Below are positions 14,601 to 24,153 of a stretch of 35,126 bases of DNA, piece after piece; position 1 is the first letter of the stretch, and each line of letters opens with the position of its first letter. Made by a program: the position numbers and the translations under genes. Below the pieces are notes generated by a model that ran no database searches, was not told where the DNA came from, and saw nothing but the letters and a program-made list of their open reading frames with translations. The stretch lies in assembly GCA_017620655.1 (NCBI GenBank), contig JAGAUT010000021.1, forward strand, positions 1 to 35,126, given 5' to 3'. This DNA comes from Clostridia bacterium (GTDB lineage Bacteria > Bacillota > Clostridia > Oscillospirales > CAG-382).

Positions 14601-15083
14601 ATGAACTTATTAAACATCTACACCGTCAGTTTTTTCGGTCATAGGGATTTTTCGGAACATTTAAGGCTTGAGCTCACACTCGAAAACATGTTAAAAGACA
14701 TTTTAACTCAACATGAATATGTTGTATTTCTCGTTGGTAGAAACGGAGAGTTTGACCAGTTTGTTTCCTCCACAATCCGTAAAGTCAAAAGAGATTTTTG
14801 CAGAAGTAACAGTGAGCTTGTGTGTGTTCTTCCTTATGAAACATCGGAGTTCAAAAACAATGTAGAAAGCTTTTTGAAATATTATGACAGAGTTGAAATC
14901 TCCTCTCCTGCAAACAGCACTCATTTCAAAGCCGCAATAAGTAAACGAAATATCGAAATGGTTTCACGCTCCAATCTTTTAATAAGCTATGTCAACAAAA
15001 AAGCAGGGGGTGCATACAATGCCGTCAGGTTTGCTCAAAAGAATAATATACCCTTTATCAATTTGGCAGAAAACAATATATAA
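14601..15083 (+). CDS. SLOG-family (Rossmann-like) protein, HTH-linked
   Basis: 160 aa. The pattern fits SLOG proteins (the DprA/YspA/DUF1273 superfamily): SFFGHRDF near the N-terminus (10-17), a central FLVGRNGEFDQF strand-loop (about 43-54), LVCVLPYE, and a C-terminal SNLLISYVNKKAGGAYNAVRFA followed by IPFINL (quoted in pieces). The glycine loop after strand 2 and the late KKAGGAY loop are where SLOG domains bind nucleotide-like ligands. Members act as nucleotide sensors in some conflict systems, but many are orphans; the function here is unknown. Few Gly/Ser-rich ribosome signals precede the ATG, so coupling to the HTH gene is likely. Confidence 0.75.
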   Translation: MNLLNIYTVSFFGHRDFSEHLRLELTLENMLKDILTQHEYVVFLVGRNGEFDQFVSSTIRKVKRDFCRSNSELVCVLPYETSEFKNNVESFLKYYDRVEISSPANSTHFKAAISKRNIEMVSRSNLLISYVNKKAGGAYNAVRFAQKNNIPFINLAENNI

Positions 15084-15087
15084 AAAA

Positions 15088-15221
15088 GTTCCCCGACACC
15101 GTGGTTTGGTGTCGGGGAACAGTTATAATCGTGTGATTGCACTTGTTTTTTGATTGTAAAAAGTCGGTGCCAAAATCTTTTCTCTTTGGTTACTTTCTCT
15201 TTTTATCAAAGAGAAAGTAAC
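15088..15221 (-). repeat. Structured intergenic element, copy A (glyS terminator)
   Basis: Read on the minus strand: hairpin 1, a perfect 14-bp stem (GTTACTTTCTCTTT arm, 15221-15189), CAAAGA, GGCACCGACTTTTT, ACGATTATAAC, then hairpin 2, a perfect 13-bp stem (GTTCCCCGACACC/GGTGTCGGGGAAC) followed on the minus strand by TTTTTT. It begins two bases after the glyS stop and serves as its terminator; it also closes the gap to the convergent SLOG gene. It is the same length (134 bp) as copy B. Confidence 0.85.
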
Positions 15222-16622
15222 TTAAAACACGAGCTTAGCCTCAATATAAGCCTTAACGTCTTCGATCTTAACTCTTTCCTGAGTCATGGAATCTCTTTCT
15301 CTGATTGTTACGCAGCCGTCCTCTTCGGATTCGAAGTCATATGTGATGCAGAAGGGAGTACCGATTTCGTCTTCTCTTCTGTAGCGCTTGCCGATAGAGC
15401 CTGCTTCGTCGTAGTCAACCATAAAGCTCTTCTGAAGGTCGTGATAGAGTTCTGTTGCCTTTTCGGAGAGCTTCTTGGAAAGAGGAAGAACCGCAGCCTT
15501 AAAGGGTGCAAGTGCAGGATGGAGTCTGAGAACAGTTCTTACATCGCCGCCTTCAAGTTCTTCTTCATCATATGCATCGCAAAGGAAGCTGAGGAAGCAT
15601 CTTTCAACACCGAGGGAAGGCTCAACAACATAAGGAATGTATCTTTCGTTTGTTTCGGGATCAAAGTAGGAAAGATCCTTGTTTGATGTATTGATGTGCT
15701 GTGTGAGGTCATAGTCTGTTCTGTCGGCAATACCCCAGAGTTCGCCCCAGCCAAACGGGAAGAGGAATTCAAAGTCTGTTGTTGCCTTGGAGTAGAATGA
15801 AAGCTCTTCGGGATCGTGGTCACGGAGACGAAGATTTTCTTCCTTCATACCGAGGCTGAGAAGCCAGTCGCGGCAGTAGGAACGCCAGTAGTCGAACCAT
15901 TCAAGGTCTGTATCGGGCTTGCAGAAAAATTCAAGCTCCATCTGTTCAAATTCACGAACACGGAAAATGAAGTTGCCGGGTGTGATTTCATTTCTGAAGG
16001 ACTTACCTATCTGCGCAATACCGAAGGGAACCTTTCTTCTTGTTGTTCTCTGTACGTTTGCAAAGTTTACGAAAATACCCTGAGCTGTTTCGGGTCTGAG
16101 GTAAACTGTGTTCTTTGCATCCTCGGTTACGCCCTGGAATGTCTTGAACATGAGGTTGAACTGACGGATGTCTGTGAAGTTGTGCTTGCCGCAAGTGGGA
16201 CAGGGAATGTTGTGTTCTTCAATGAAGTTCTTCATTTCTTCCTGGCTCATGGCATCGGCACTTGAACCGAGTTCAAAATTGTTTTCTGCGCACCAGTCTT
16301 CGATAATCTTGTCGGCTCTGAATCTTTCGTGACATTCTCTACAGTCCATAAGAGGGTCGGAGAATCCGCCAAGGTGACCGGATGCAACCCATGTCTGGGG
16401 ATTCATGAGGATAGCTGCGTCAAGACCCACATTATAGGGATTTTCCTGAACAAACTTCTTCCACCATGCCTTCTTTACGTTGTTCTTGAGTTCAACACCA
16501 AGAGGACCGTAGTCCCATGTGTTTGCAAGACCGCCGTAGATTTCACTGCCTGCGAATACATAGCCTCTGTTCTTACAGAAGGCTACAATTTTGTCCATTG
16601 ACTTTTCTGTGTTCTTTAACAT
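15222..16622 (-). CDS. glyS: Glycyl-tRNA synthetase, dimeric (alpha2) type
   Basis: 466 aa, the homodimeric class II type otherwise found in Bacillus-like Firmicutes, archaea and eukaryotes, not the alpha2-beta2 type. It opens with the characteristic [27 protein letters not shown] (quoted in parts, 17-43). It has motif 2 around SFRNEI and motif 3 in [14 protein letters not shown], followed by an anticodon-binding domain of about 110 residues. CRECH and CPTC pairs (around 92-96 and 142-145) could form a zinc site. GGAAG lies eight bases before the ATG. It lies downstream of lysA, separated by a MITE-like repeat, and ends at repeat element A. Confidence 0.96.
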   Translation of the reverse strand: MLKNTEKSMDKIVAFCKNRGYVFAGSEIYGGLANTWDYGPLGVELKNNVKKAWWKKFVQENPYNVGLDAAILMNPQTWVASGHLGGFSDPLMDCRECHERFRADKIIEDWCAENNFELGSSADAMSQEEMKNFIEEHNIPCPTCGKHNFTDIRQFNLMFKTFQGVTEDAKNTVYLRPETAQGIFVNFANVQRTTRRKVPFGIAQIGKSFRNEITPGNFIFRVREFEQMELEFFCKPDTDLEWFDYWRSYCRDWLLSLGMKEENLRLRDHDPEELSFYSKATTDFEFLFPFGWGELWGIADRTDYDLTQHINTSNKDLSYFDPETNERYIPYVVEPSLGVERCFLSFLCDAYDEEELEGGDVRTVLRLHPALAPFKAAVLPLSKKLSEKATELYHDLQKSFMVDYDEAGSIGKRYRREDEIGTPFCITYDFESEEDGCVTIRERDSMTQERVKIEDVKAYIEAKLVF

Positions 16623-16670
16623 TGTCTTTTCTTCCTTTGTTTATGATAATATTTTATTTTCTCAATTCCA

Positions 16671-16790
16671 TGGCTTCCCCTTTTCTAAGGGGGAGCTGTC
16701 CGCTTTAGCTGACTGAGGAGGTTAAAACCGATTTCTTTTTTCAACCTCATCCGTCACTTCGTGACACCTTCCCCATTCCTTGGGGAAGGC
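16671..16790. repeat. MITE-like inverted repeat between lysA and glyS
   Basis: The left arm (GGCTTCCCCTT...GACTGAGGAGGTT) and the right arm (AACCTCATCCGTCAC...CCTTGGGGAAGGC) are inverted partners over about 50 bp each; each arm also folds on itself (CCCCTT...AAGGGG and CCTTCCCC...GGGGAAGG). This matches the AACCTC-CAGTCA-CTTCCCC type of repeat widespread in gut Clostridia. It fills the 185-bp gap and may act as a terminator or mRNA processing site. Confidence 0.75.
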
Positions 16791-16807
16791 AGTCAGCAAA
16801 CGTATAA

Positions 16808-18112
16808 CTAAACGTCATTTCTCGTCAAATCTTCAAGCGTCTCTCTCTTAACCCCTACCCTGACACCGTCTTTTGACACAAGCACAAGTGCGGGTTTTAA
16901 GAATCTGTTATAGTTTGAGGACATAGAGTAGTTATATGCACCCGTCACGCATACAGCAAGAATGTCGCCGTATTCTGCCTTCTGAATATCCACATCAGGC
17001 TGGATAATGTCACCGCTTTCACAGCAGGAGCCGACCACATCCGCATGGAAATTCATATCTTCATTTGCCTTGTTTGCAATAAGGCAGTAGTAAGGTGATT
17101 CATAGAGTGCATATCTTGGATTGTCACTCATACCGCCGTTTACGGGAATGTAGTTTTTATATCCGGGTATTGTCTTGATATGACCGACGGTGTAAAGTGT
17201 CACACCTGCCGCCGCAACAAGGCTTCTGCCGGGTTCAAACATAATCTTTGGCATTGAAAGTCCGTTATCGGCAACCGTTTTCTTTACCGTCTTTGCAATC
17301 TCACAAATCATCCATTCAATGTCAAGATTTTCCTCTGCAGGTAAATATCTTACACCAAAACCGCCGCCAAGGTCAAGTACTTTTATTTCATAAGAGCACT
17401 TTTCTTTGATTTCCGAAGCAAACTTTGTCATAATCTCGCAGGCATCTATAAAAGGCTGGGGGTCAAAGCTCTGAGAGCCGACATGGCAATGTATGCCGAG
17501 AAGATTTACATTTGCCTTTGAAAGAGCATGCTTTACAAAGTCGAGAGCCTGTCCCGTCTCTATTGCCTCGCCGAACTTTGAGTCCACGTTACCCGTTGCG
17601 ATTTTCGCATGGGTATGGGGGTCAATGCCGGGGGTGATTCTTAAAAGCACATCCTGTGTTTTACCGTATCTATTTGCGATTTCTTCGATGAAATCGAGTT
17701 CTTCACAGTTATCGGCAACAAAACAGCCGACACCGTTATTTATTGCAAATTCGATATCTTCATACATCTTGTTGTTGCCGTGGAAATATATGCGTTCGGC
17801 AGGGAAACCTGCACTGATTGCCGTATAAATCTCACCGATTGAAACAGCATCGACGCACATTCCCTCCTCTTTTGCAATTTCATACATTCCCTTGAAGGAA
17901 AGTGCTTTGCTTGCATAGAGGATATCAGCATCGTCAAAGTGTTTTTTTACGGCATTTTTATAGGTTCTGCACATTTCTCTTACCTTATCTTCGTCGATAA
18001 CATAAAGAGGTGTGCCGTATTGTTTTGCAAGTTCTACGGTATCATGTCCGCAGACAGTAAAATGACCTTTTTCGTTTATTGAATAGTTGTCATGTAAAAG
18101 TTGTGTGTTCAC
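16808..18112 (-). CDS. lysA: Diaminopimelate decarboxylase
   Basis: 434 aa from GTG 18112, with AAGGA seven bases upstream; the longer open frame would overlap ysxC. A PLP-dependent fold-III decarboxylase: LYASKALSFKG near the N-terminus carries the PLP lysine (Lys69), GIHCHVGSQ and LDLGGGFGVRY mark the barrel, EPGRSLVAAAG binds PLP phosphate, and GSCCESGD supplies the active-site Cys from the partner subunit. It converts meso-diaminopimelate to L-lysine, the last step of lysine synthesis. It starts 13 bases after ysxC, so it is the third gene of a lon-ysxC-lysA unit. Confidence 0.95.
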   Translation of the reverse strand: MNTQLLHDNYSINEKGHFTVCGHDTVELAKQYGTPLYVIDEDKVREMCRTYKNAVKKHFDDADILYASKALSFKGMYEIAKEEGMCVDAVSIGEIYTAISAGFPAERIYFHGNNKMYEDIEFAINNGVGCFVADNCEELDFIEEIANRYGKTQDVLLRITPGIDPHTHAKIATGNVDSKFGEAIETGQALDFVKHALSKANVNLLGIHCHVGSQSFDPQPFIDACEIMTKFASEIKEKCSYEIKVLDLGGGFGVRYLPAEENLDIEWMICEIAKTVKKTVADNGLSMPKIMFEPGRSLVAAAGVTLYTVGHIKTIPGYKNYIPVNGGMSDNPRYALYESPYYCLIANKANEDMNFHADVVGSCCESGDIIQPDVDIQKAEYGDILAVCVTGAYNYSMSSNYNRFLKPALVLVSKDGVRVGVKRETLEDLTRNDV

Positions 18113-18125
18113 GGGTATTCCTTCT

Positions 18126-18773
18126 TTATTCCGCTTCGTTCTGTTCGGGTGCCTGTTCTTCATCCATCGGCACGCCGTTTACGAAGTCCACAAATTCGTT
18201 TATGATTTCCCAAAGCACGTCAACACCCTCTCCTGTTTCGGATGAAAAGGCAATTACCTCCGCATCTTCGGGGATAGCAGGATGATTTCTTATTGCTTCA
18301 AGATTCTTTATTCTGTTGGTTTTATTAAGCTTGTCCGCTTTTGTGCAGACAACGGCAAAGGGTAAATCCTCGTTTACAAGGAAATTCACCATCGCTTCAT
18401 CGTCCTTGGTAAGTCCTACCTTTAAGTCCACAAGCTGAAGATACAATCTTTCACCGGGGGTTTCAAAATACTTGTCAATGAGCTTTTTCCACTTTTCACG
18501 CTCCGAGAAGGAACGCTTTGCATAGCCGTAACCCGGAAGGTCAACAAGATAAACCGTCGAGTCAATGTCATAGCAGTTTACGGTAATTGTTTTACCGGGT
18601 TCAGCACTGACACGGGCAAGCTTTTTTCTGTTTAACATTTTATTTATCAGCGAGGATTTTCCGACGTTGCTTCGTCCGCACATGGCAACCTGTGGAATTT
18701 CAGGTCTCATTATGCCGGGAAGCTGTTTTGGAAGTCCCGCCGTCATAATTAAATTTGCTTTTTGTATGTTCAT
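18126..18773 (-). CDS. ysxC: Ribosome-biogenesis GTPase YsxC/EngB
   Basis: 215 aa from ATG 18773 with GGAAG upstream. It is a TrmE-Era-type GTPase with G1 GRSNVGKSS (33-41), a conserved Thr in KTITVN as G2, G3 DLPGYG (78-83), G4 TKAD (144-147) and G5 FSSETG. It assists large-subunit assembly and is generally essential in Firmicutes. The last 15 residues are acidic (MDEEQAPEQNEAE). It lies 19 bases after lon; this lon-ysxC order is conserved in Firmicutes. Confidence 0.95.
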   Translation of the reverse strand: MNIQKANLIMTAGLPKQLPGIMRPEIPQVAMCGRSNVGKSSLINKMLNRKKLARVSAEPGKTITVNCYDIDSTVYLVDLPGYGYAKRSFSEREKWKKLIDKYFETPGERLYLQLVDLKVGLTKDDEAMVNFLVNEDLPFAVVCTKADKLNKTNRIKNLEAIRNHPAIPEDAEVIAFSSETGEGVDVLWEIINEFVDFVNGVPMDEEQAPEQNEAE

Positions 18774-18792
18774 TTTATTCTTCCTTTCGGAA

Positions 18793-21207
18793 TTATACAG
18801 TTGCATTATGGCAAACCGCTACCACATTTTCTCCGTGTGCAAATATTTCGGTATTCTGTTCGTCTTCAACCGATTCGCTTATAGGTTCAAGCACAACCTC
18901 CAACACCTCAGATACGTGCTTTACGGGAATGAATGTAATTGCTTCTTTAACAATAGGGTCGACCTCATGTAAATCCGAAATGTTATCGTAAGGAATAAGC
19001 ACTGCCTTCATGCCGTTTTTATATGCCGCCATGGTCTTTTCGCGAAGTCCGCCGATGGGAAGCACTCTGCCTGTAAGGGTAACTTCACCCGTCATTGCGA
19101 CGTCATATCTTGCCTTGCGTCCCGAAAGAGCCGAAACAATAGCACTCACCATGGTAATACCTGCACTGGGACCGTCCTTGGGGATTGCACCCTCGGGAAC
19201 GTGAATGTGAAGGTCTGTATCCTTATAGAATTCGGCGTTTTTGATGCCGAGCTCTTCTCTGTGCTTTCTGATATAGCTTTCTGCCGCCTGTGCCGATTCC
19301 TTCATAACATCGCCAAGGCTTCCTGTAAGAACAAACTTGCCCGTTCCCTGCAACGCAAGTACTTCAATCTGAAGCATTTCGCCGCCAAGGGCAGTCCACG
19401 CAAGACCGTTTACAACACCTACGGTGTTTTCGCTGAGCATCGGGTCGGGCTTTGACTTTCTCGGTCCCATAAGTTCGGGGATGACTTTTGCCGAAACAGA
19501 AAAGCTCTTCTTTTCGCCGGTTGCAATTTTCATTGCAATCTTGCGGATAAGAGATGCCACTTCCCTCTCGAGATTTCTGACGCCCGCTTCCTTTGTGTAG
19601 CCGTCAATAAGCTCGAAAATTGCATCGTCCGAAAGTTTCAGGTTTCTCTTTGTAAGACCGTGTCTCTTTAACTGTTTGGGAAGAAGGTGGTCTTTACAGA
19701 TAGCCAGTTTTTCGTTTCTTGTATAGGAAGGAAGGTTGATTACTTCCATTCTGTCATAAAGTGCATCGGGAATTGTTTCTGCATTGTTTGCAGTTGCAAT
19801 AAATATGCAGTTTGAAATATCAAGGGGTATTTCAAGGAAATGGTCTCGGAATGTCTTATTCTGTTCCGAATCAAGAGCCTCAAGCAGTGCCGATGCAGGG
19901 TCGCCGTGGGCATCACGGGACAGCTTGTCGATTTCATCAAGAAGTACAACGGGATTCATGCTCTTTGCCCTTGTCATTCCCTCTGCAATTCTACCCGGCA
20001 TTGCACCGATATATGTCTTTCTGTGACCTCTGATGTCTGCCTCGTCTCTTACGCCGCCGAGAGAAATTCTTACAAAGTTTCTGCCCATTGCACGTGCTAT
20101 GGAAGAAGCAATTGACGATTTACCGACACCGGGAGGGCCTACAAGGCAGATTACCTGTCCGCGAAGATCGGGGCTTAATTGCTTTACTGCGATATATTCA
20201 AGAATTCTTTCCTTGACCTTCTGCATGCCGTTATGGTCTTCGTCAAGGATTTTTCTCGCTTTCTGTACATCAAAGACGTCCTTTGTATATACACCTACGG
20301 GAAGCTCGAGGATTGTTTCAAGGAAGTTTCTTATAACACTGCTTTCGGATGAGCCAAAGGGCATTTTGCCGAGCTTATTAGCCTCTTTTGCAAGACGCTC
20401 CTTGATTTCGTCGGAAAAGGCTGACTTTTCTATTCTCTCAAAGAAGCCGTCCTCGTCAGCATCACCCGTCATTCCCAGCTCATCGTGAATAACCTTGAGC
20501 TGTTCTTTGAGGAAATATTCCCTCTGGTTGTCGCTGAGTCTTTCCTTGACCTTGTCGTGAAGATCGTTTCTGAGAGACAGTACTTCCCTCTCCTGCTCCA
20601 AGATTACAATGAGTCTTTCGAGTCTCTTTAAGGGATCGCATTCCTCAAGAACCTGTTGCTTGTCTTCGTATCTGAAAAGAACGTTTGCCGCAATGAAATC
20701 GGAGAGGAGTCCCGGATCTGTTATTGCCTGAACGGATGCCACAACCTCGGTTGAAATCTTGGGCATAAACTTGATATAGCTCTGGAATGCATCAAGTGCT
20801 TCGGCAACAAGTGCCTGACCTTTAAGACCGCCGTCGTCGGGAAGGTACACACTCTTTACGAGAACGTTGACGGTAGGATATTCTTCTTCCCTTACCGTTT
20901 CAACAATCTCCGCTCTCTGCTTTGCCTCAACAAGAAGTCTGTAGTTACCGTCGGGGAGTTTCAATGACTGCTTGAGTCTTGCAACAACCCCCATGGAATA
21001 CATTTCAGGCTTTTCGGTGGGCTTATCGGCGTTTCTTACGCAGGCAAGAAAAATATTCCCCCCGTACATTGCCGCCGCCTTCATTGCCGCAACAGAGCGT
21101 TTATTATTGATTTCAAAGCTTGTAGGCACGCCGGGGAATATTACAAGCCCCCTCATGGGCAGTGCCGGAAGCGTCATGTTTTCTACTTTTTCTATGTATC
21201 TTGACAT
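18793..21207 (-). CDS. lon: ATP-dependent Lon protease
   Basis: 804 aa, full length. The N-terminal substrate-binding LON domain (about 12-205) includes LPALPMRGLVIFPG. The AAA+ module has Walker A GPPGVGKSS (357-365) and Walker B VVLLDEID (420-427). The C-terminal Ser-Lys protease domain has PKDGPSAG with catalytic Ser681, and Lys724 exactly 43 residues later, the same spacing as in the E. coli enzyme. It degrades misfolded and regulatory proteins in the cytoplasm. GGAGAG precedes the ATG. It heads the lon-ysxC-lysA unit. I see no CIRCE or CtsR box upstream. Confidence 0.97.
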   Translation of the reverse strand: MSRYIEKVENMTLPALPMRGLVIFPGVPTSFEINNKRSVAAMKAAAMYGGNIFLACVRNADKPTEKPEMYSMGVVARLKQSLKLPDGNYRLLVEAKQRAEIVETVREEEYPTVNVLVKSVYLPDDGGLKGQALVAEALDAFQSYIKFMPKISTEVVASVQAITDPGLLSDFIAANVLFRYEDKQQVLEECDPLKRLERLIVILEQEREVLSLRNDLHDKVKERLSDNQREYFLKEQLKVIHDELGMTGDADEDGFFERIEKSAFSDEIKERLAKEANKLGKMPFGSSESSVIRNFLETILELPVGVYTKDVFDVQKARKILDEDHNGMQKVKERILEYIAVKQLSPDLRGQVICLVGPPGVGKSSIASSIARAMGRNFVRISLGGVRDEADIRGHRKTYIGAMPGRIAEGMTRAKSMNPVVLLDEIDKLSRDAHGDPASALLEALDSEQNKTFRDHFLEIPLDISNCIFIATANNAETIPDALYDRMEVINLPSYTRNEKLAICKDHLLPKQLKRHGLTKRNLKLSDDAIFELIDGYTKEAGVRNLEREVASLIRKIAMKIATGEKKSFSVSAKVIPELMGPRKSKPDPMLSENTVGVVNGLAWTALGGEMLQIEVLALQGTGKFVLTGSLGDVMKESAQAAESYIRKHREELGIKNAEFYKDTDLHIHVPEGAIPKDGPSAGITMVSAIVSALSGRKARYDVAMTGEVTLTGRVLPIGGLREKTMAAYKNGMKAVLIPYDNISDLHEVDPIVKEAITFIPVKHVSEVLEVVLEPISESVEDEQNTEIFAHGENVVAVCHNATV

Positions 21208-21269
21208 TTTTCTCTCCGTGTTCTTTGTTAAAAAAATACCATTTTGCCTTATAAGAAATATTCCATTGT

Positions 21270-21275
21270 ATTATA
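21270..21275 (-). promoter_or_regulatory. Probable -10 box of the lon promoter
   Basis: TATAAT on the minus strand, 62 bases before lon. No convincing -35 lies 16-18 bp upstream. Confidence 0.35.
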
Positions 21276-21315
21276 TCACAGGTTGTGAAAGATGAATAAG
21301 GGAAAAGTCAAATGT

Positions 21316-22023
21316 TTATACATTATTTACAATATCCGCGTTTTGAGCCTCTTTTTTGTCATTTATCGGCAGAAAATCCCCTTTTAATACATCGGACAGC
21401 TCATCAAAGGGCAGCACAAAGCTGCTTGCCCCGTACTTTTCGGGAGATAAAATGCCTGCGTTTATAAAAAAGCAGAGCCCGTTTGGGGCGGCAAAGCAGT
21501 TGGATATGTCAAAGCTTTTTATAAGTTTTTTTCCAAAACCGTCGTAATATCCGAAGGCAGGATTTTTGCCGTTGTCCCTTGCAGCAGATGAAACATACGA
21601 GAATATCTTTTTTCTGCTCCTGCGGTCTGTTCTGAGTAATTCCCTCAGGAAAACAATATCCTTTTTTTGTGTACTCCACATCTGTGAAAAACGCCTCGTT
21701 TTTGTCACTGCGCCGTCCGACAGTGAAAGATCAAGCACAATGCTTACGATTTTGTCATTGCACAAGGCGACGGTATATCTCATGGAAAGAGAAACAGGGA
21801 GCCTTGGGGAATTACCTTTAAGTTTTATTTTTCTTAAAATTCTTGAAGAAGTGTTATGTGAAAACTTTTCGGCAACGTCCGAGTAGAACTTATTCATTTT
21901 TTTGCAGAGTACGCTGTGTTTTTCGCTTTCAAAAAAGGGGTATTTTATATTCAATACAACAGATGCCCTGTCTCCCGACATGATTTTGTTTTTTATCTTT
22001 TTTTCGGAAATGGTTATGGACAT
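21316..22023 (-). CDS. DUF3298-like cytoplasmic protein
   Basis: 235 aa with AAAGGAG six bases before the ATG. The C-terminal part, CFFINAGILSPEKYGASSFVLPFDEL (quoted in parts, about 186-212), resembles the end of DUF3298, the domain found in RsiV-type proteins and their relatives: a strand, then proline- and glycine-rich turns and an ipyseL-like motif. The N-terminal half (KYPFFESEKHSVLCKKMNKFYSDVAEKF) fits the helical DUF4163-like portion. Unlike RsiV there is no transmembrane segment or signal peptide, so it would stay in the cytoplasm. It is basic, with many Lys and Arg. The assignment is by eye; the function is unknown. Confidence 0.65.
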   Translation of the reverse strand: MSITISEKKIKNKIMSGDRASVVLNIKYPFFESEKHSVLCKKMNKFYSDVAEKFSHNTSSRILRKIKLKGNSPRLPVSLSMRYTVALCNDKIVSIVLDLSLSDGAVTKTRRFSQMWSTQKKDIVFLRELLRTDRRSRKKIFSYVSSAARDNGKNPAFGYYDGFGKKLIKSFDISNCFAAPNGLCFFINAGILSPEKYGASSFVLPFDELSDVLKGDFLPINDKKEAQNADIVNNV

Positions 22024-22090
22024 GCTTTTCTCCTTTCGCTTTTTGGGGATAATATGAGTTTATGAGAAAAACAACAGTATTATGAATAAC

Positions 22091-22127
22091 ATAAAAATCC
22101 CCCGCACCGCTTTGGGTACGAGGGATT
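22091..22127 (-). terminator. Terminator of the GH127 gene
   Basis: AATCCC.CG.ACC pairs with GGT.CG.GGGATT (13 positions, two mismatches) around a 6-base loop. TTTTTATG follows on the minus strand. Confidence 0.7.
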
Positions 22128-22151
22128 GAAAAACATTGAATATCAGATTTT

Positions 22152-24128
22152 TCAAGGGCTTTGTTTGTTTTTATCAATCAATGCCGCTTTTGGAAAATAG
22201 GTTAATCTCAGATTTGTACAGCCGAAGGGTTCAAGTGTCAGCGGAAGCTTGTGGGTGACAACCTGATACTCACCGCAAGGCTCAAGAGTTCTGTTGGGGT
22301 AGGGTGGCATAATGTAAGGTGCCTTGTAACAGTGGGCGTGGAGCTTTATGGGTGTATTTTCCCAGACATAGCCGCAGGGTTCGATTTCTTCGATGGTGAA
22401 ATCGGAGGGTGCAATATTTTCATCAAGGGCAAGATTCCAGTTGATGTAGTTTCGTCTGAGACCTGTTGCTTCGTGATGGCTCTTGCAGGGTGGATCACGG
22501 TAGAATGGTACAAGCTCGAACCAACTCCAGCCCTCGGGCAGAGGTGTCATGGGACTGCCTTCTGTGGGAATCCAGTCCTCTGGAATGTGATAGGAATAAA
22601 GGAGTGCGCCGTATTTTACGGCAATGGGATGAACGGCGGGGCCGTCGGTATCGTCTACTTTTATCACTTCAACCTCCGCTTTGAAGGATATTTCAACAAC
22701 ATCTGTGCATTTCCAGGTTCTTTCAAGCTTGATGTAACCGTTTTCATCGGCAGAGCAATCAGCCTTTTCGCCGTTTACGGTAACCTCAAACCCCTTTGCC
22801 CACATGGGATTCTTGAGGAAAAGCGTGAAAGCTTTGTCGCAGTTTATTTCAAGGCTAACCTTGTTTCTGAAGGGATAAAGAGTATTTACGTTTATCTTTA
22901 TACCGTTATAGTCAAGTCTGCAAGGACCATAGGATTGAACATAGAGATTGCCGTCATTATCTGACATCATAAAGTCCCTTATAAATTCGGGAACATTGCA
23001 AACTGCGTTTACGGGACAGCAGGAAACAGGATAGCATGGCGTATATGCTTGCATATCAACTTTTGCACCGGCAGTTGAAGAAGTGGTGGTAGCCATAAAC
23101 TGATTGGGTGCGCTGAGATACGCTATCGCCTTTTCGTCTTTTTTTCTTGCACCCATGGCACCGTTGTAGTACATTTCCTCCATGTAGTCGCCGTAGATGG
23201 CTTTGCCGGTGATAATGCCCATCATGGTAAAGGTTGCGTTGAAGTAGGCATAGCTGCAATATTCGGTCTCTTTTGTTCCGCCTACGGGTCCTAGATACTC
23301 GGATATGGATACGGGACCTCCCGAAAGCTGGGTCGAGTATTTTCTCACCTTGCGGATACCTTTTTCACTTGCTTTCAGATATTCCTCATTGCCGAAAGCT
23401 GTGTAAACCATGGCAGGAAGTCTGAGATAATATCCGACAGCCGCAGTATGATTGGAATTGTAATGGAATTCGTCGGACAAAAGCGCCTTGTAAGAGGACT
23501 CAAAAATATCCCTTTCGCAAGTCATTTCAAGGTATTCTTTAGCATACTCTGCAAGTGTCTCGTCGCCTGTGTGAAGATATGTCAGAATCATGGGGTCAAT
23601 GAGATAGGGTGCGGCATAAAAGGTCTTGTTGTCCCCTGACCATTTTCTTGTGAACCAAAGCATACACCTGTGTACTGCTTCAAGAACGTCTTTTCTTCCC
23701 GTTGCTTCATATAAAGCAATAAGACCTCGCATTGCACAGGCTGTATCCCAGCCGTTGAAGTCGTCGTATATGTTGGCATCGTCCTCATAGAATGTGCCGA
23801 GATACCCGTCTGCCTTCTGATTCTTCATCATGCCGTCAACCCACTCGGTTGCCTCTTTTTTCATTTCTTCGTCATCAAGGACAAATGCCGATTGGATATA
23901 GCCTGTCCAGTAGTTGCCCGAAATTTCGGCACCCCAACCAGACTGGTCGCCCGGGCCCCATGCTTTGACGTAAGTCTTTTTAATGTAAGGCAGAGCAATC
24001 ATTTCGGGCTCAAGGTCTTTAAGATGACCTGTCATGCCGTCTTTACAGCGAAGAAGCTGGTCTTTAAGGAAACCTTCTGCCTTGACTGCACCGAGAGGAA
24101 GCCGTATACATTTGTTAAAGTTTTTCAT
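22152..24128 (-). CDS. Beta-L-arabinofuranosidase, GH127 family (DUF1680)
   Basis: 658 aa from ATG 24128; GAGGTG is five bases upstream, and an in-frame TTG at 24140 overlaps it. An (alpha/alpha)6 barrel of about 420 residues is followed by beta-rich domains. The GH127 metal and catalytic set is visible: E289-x-C291 (TEYC) and the pair C370-C371 (SCCPVNAVC), matching the Glu and three Cys that bind zinc in the characterised Bifidobacterium enzyme, one Cys being the nucleophile. No signal peptide is seen, so it is intracellular and would act on imported oligosaccharides, for example plant hydroxyproline-linked arabinans. It has no recognisable promoter of its own: only 25 bases separate its start from repeat element B. 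Confidence 0.9.
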   Translation of the reverse strand: MKNFNKCIRLPLGAVKAEGFLKDQLLRCKDGMTGHLKDLEPEMIALPYIKKTYVKAWGPGDQSGWGAEISGNYWTGYIQSAFVLDDEEMKKEATEWVDGMMKNQKADGYLGTFYEDDANIYDDFNGWDTACAMRGLIALYEATGRKDVLEAVHRCMLWFTRKWSGDNKTFYAAPYLIDPMILTYLHTGDETLAEYAKEYLEMTCERDIFESSYKALLSDEFHYNSNHTAAVGYYLRLPAMVYTAFGNEEYLKASEKGIRKVRKYSTQLSGGPVSISEYLGPVGGTKETEYCSYAYFNATFTMMGIITGKAIYGDYMEEMYYNGAMGARKKDEKAIAYLSAPNQFMATTTSSTAGAKVDMQAYTPCYPVSCCPVNAVCNVPEFIRDFMMSDNDGNLYVQSYGPCRLDYNGIKINVNTLYPFRNKVSLEINCDKAFTLFLKNPMWAKGFEVTVNGEKADCSADENGYIKLERTWKCTDVVEISFKAEVEVIKVDDTDGPAVHPIAVKYGALLYSYHIPEDWIPTEGSPMTPLPEGWSWFELVPFYRDPPCKSHHEATGLRRNYINWNLALDENIAPSDFTIEEIEPCGYVWENTPIKLHAHCYKAPYIMPPYPNRTLEPCGEYQVVTHKLPLTLEPFGCTNLRLTYFPKAALIDKNKQSP

Positions 24129-24153
24129 AATACACCTCAATCAAAAGTAATAA

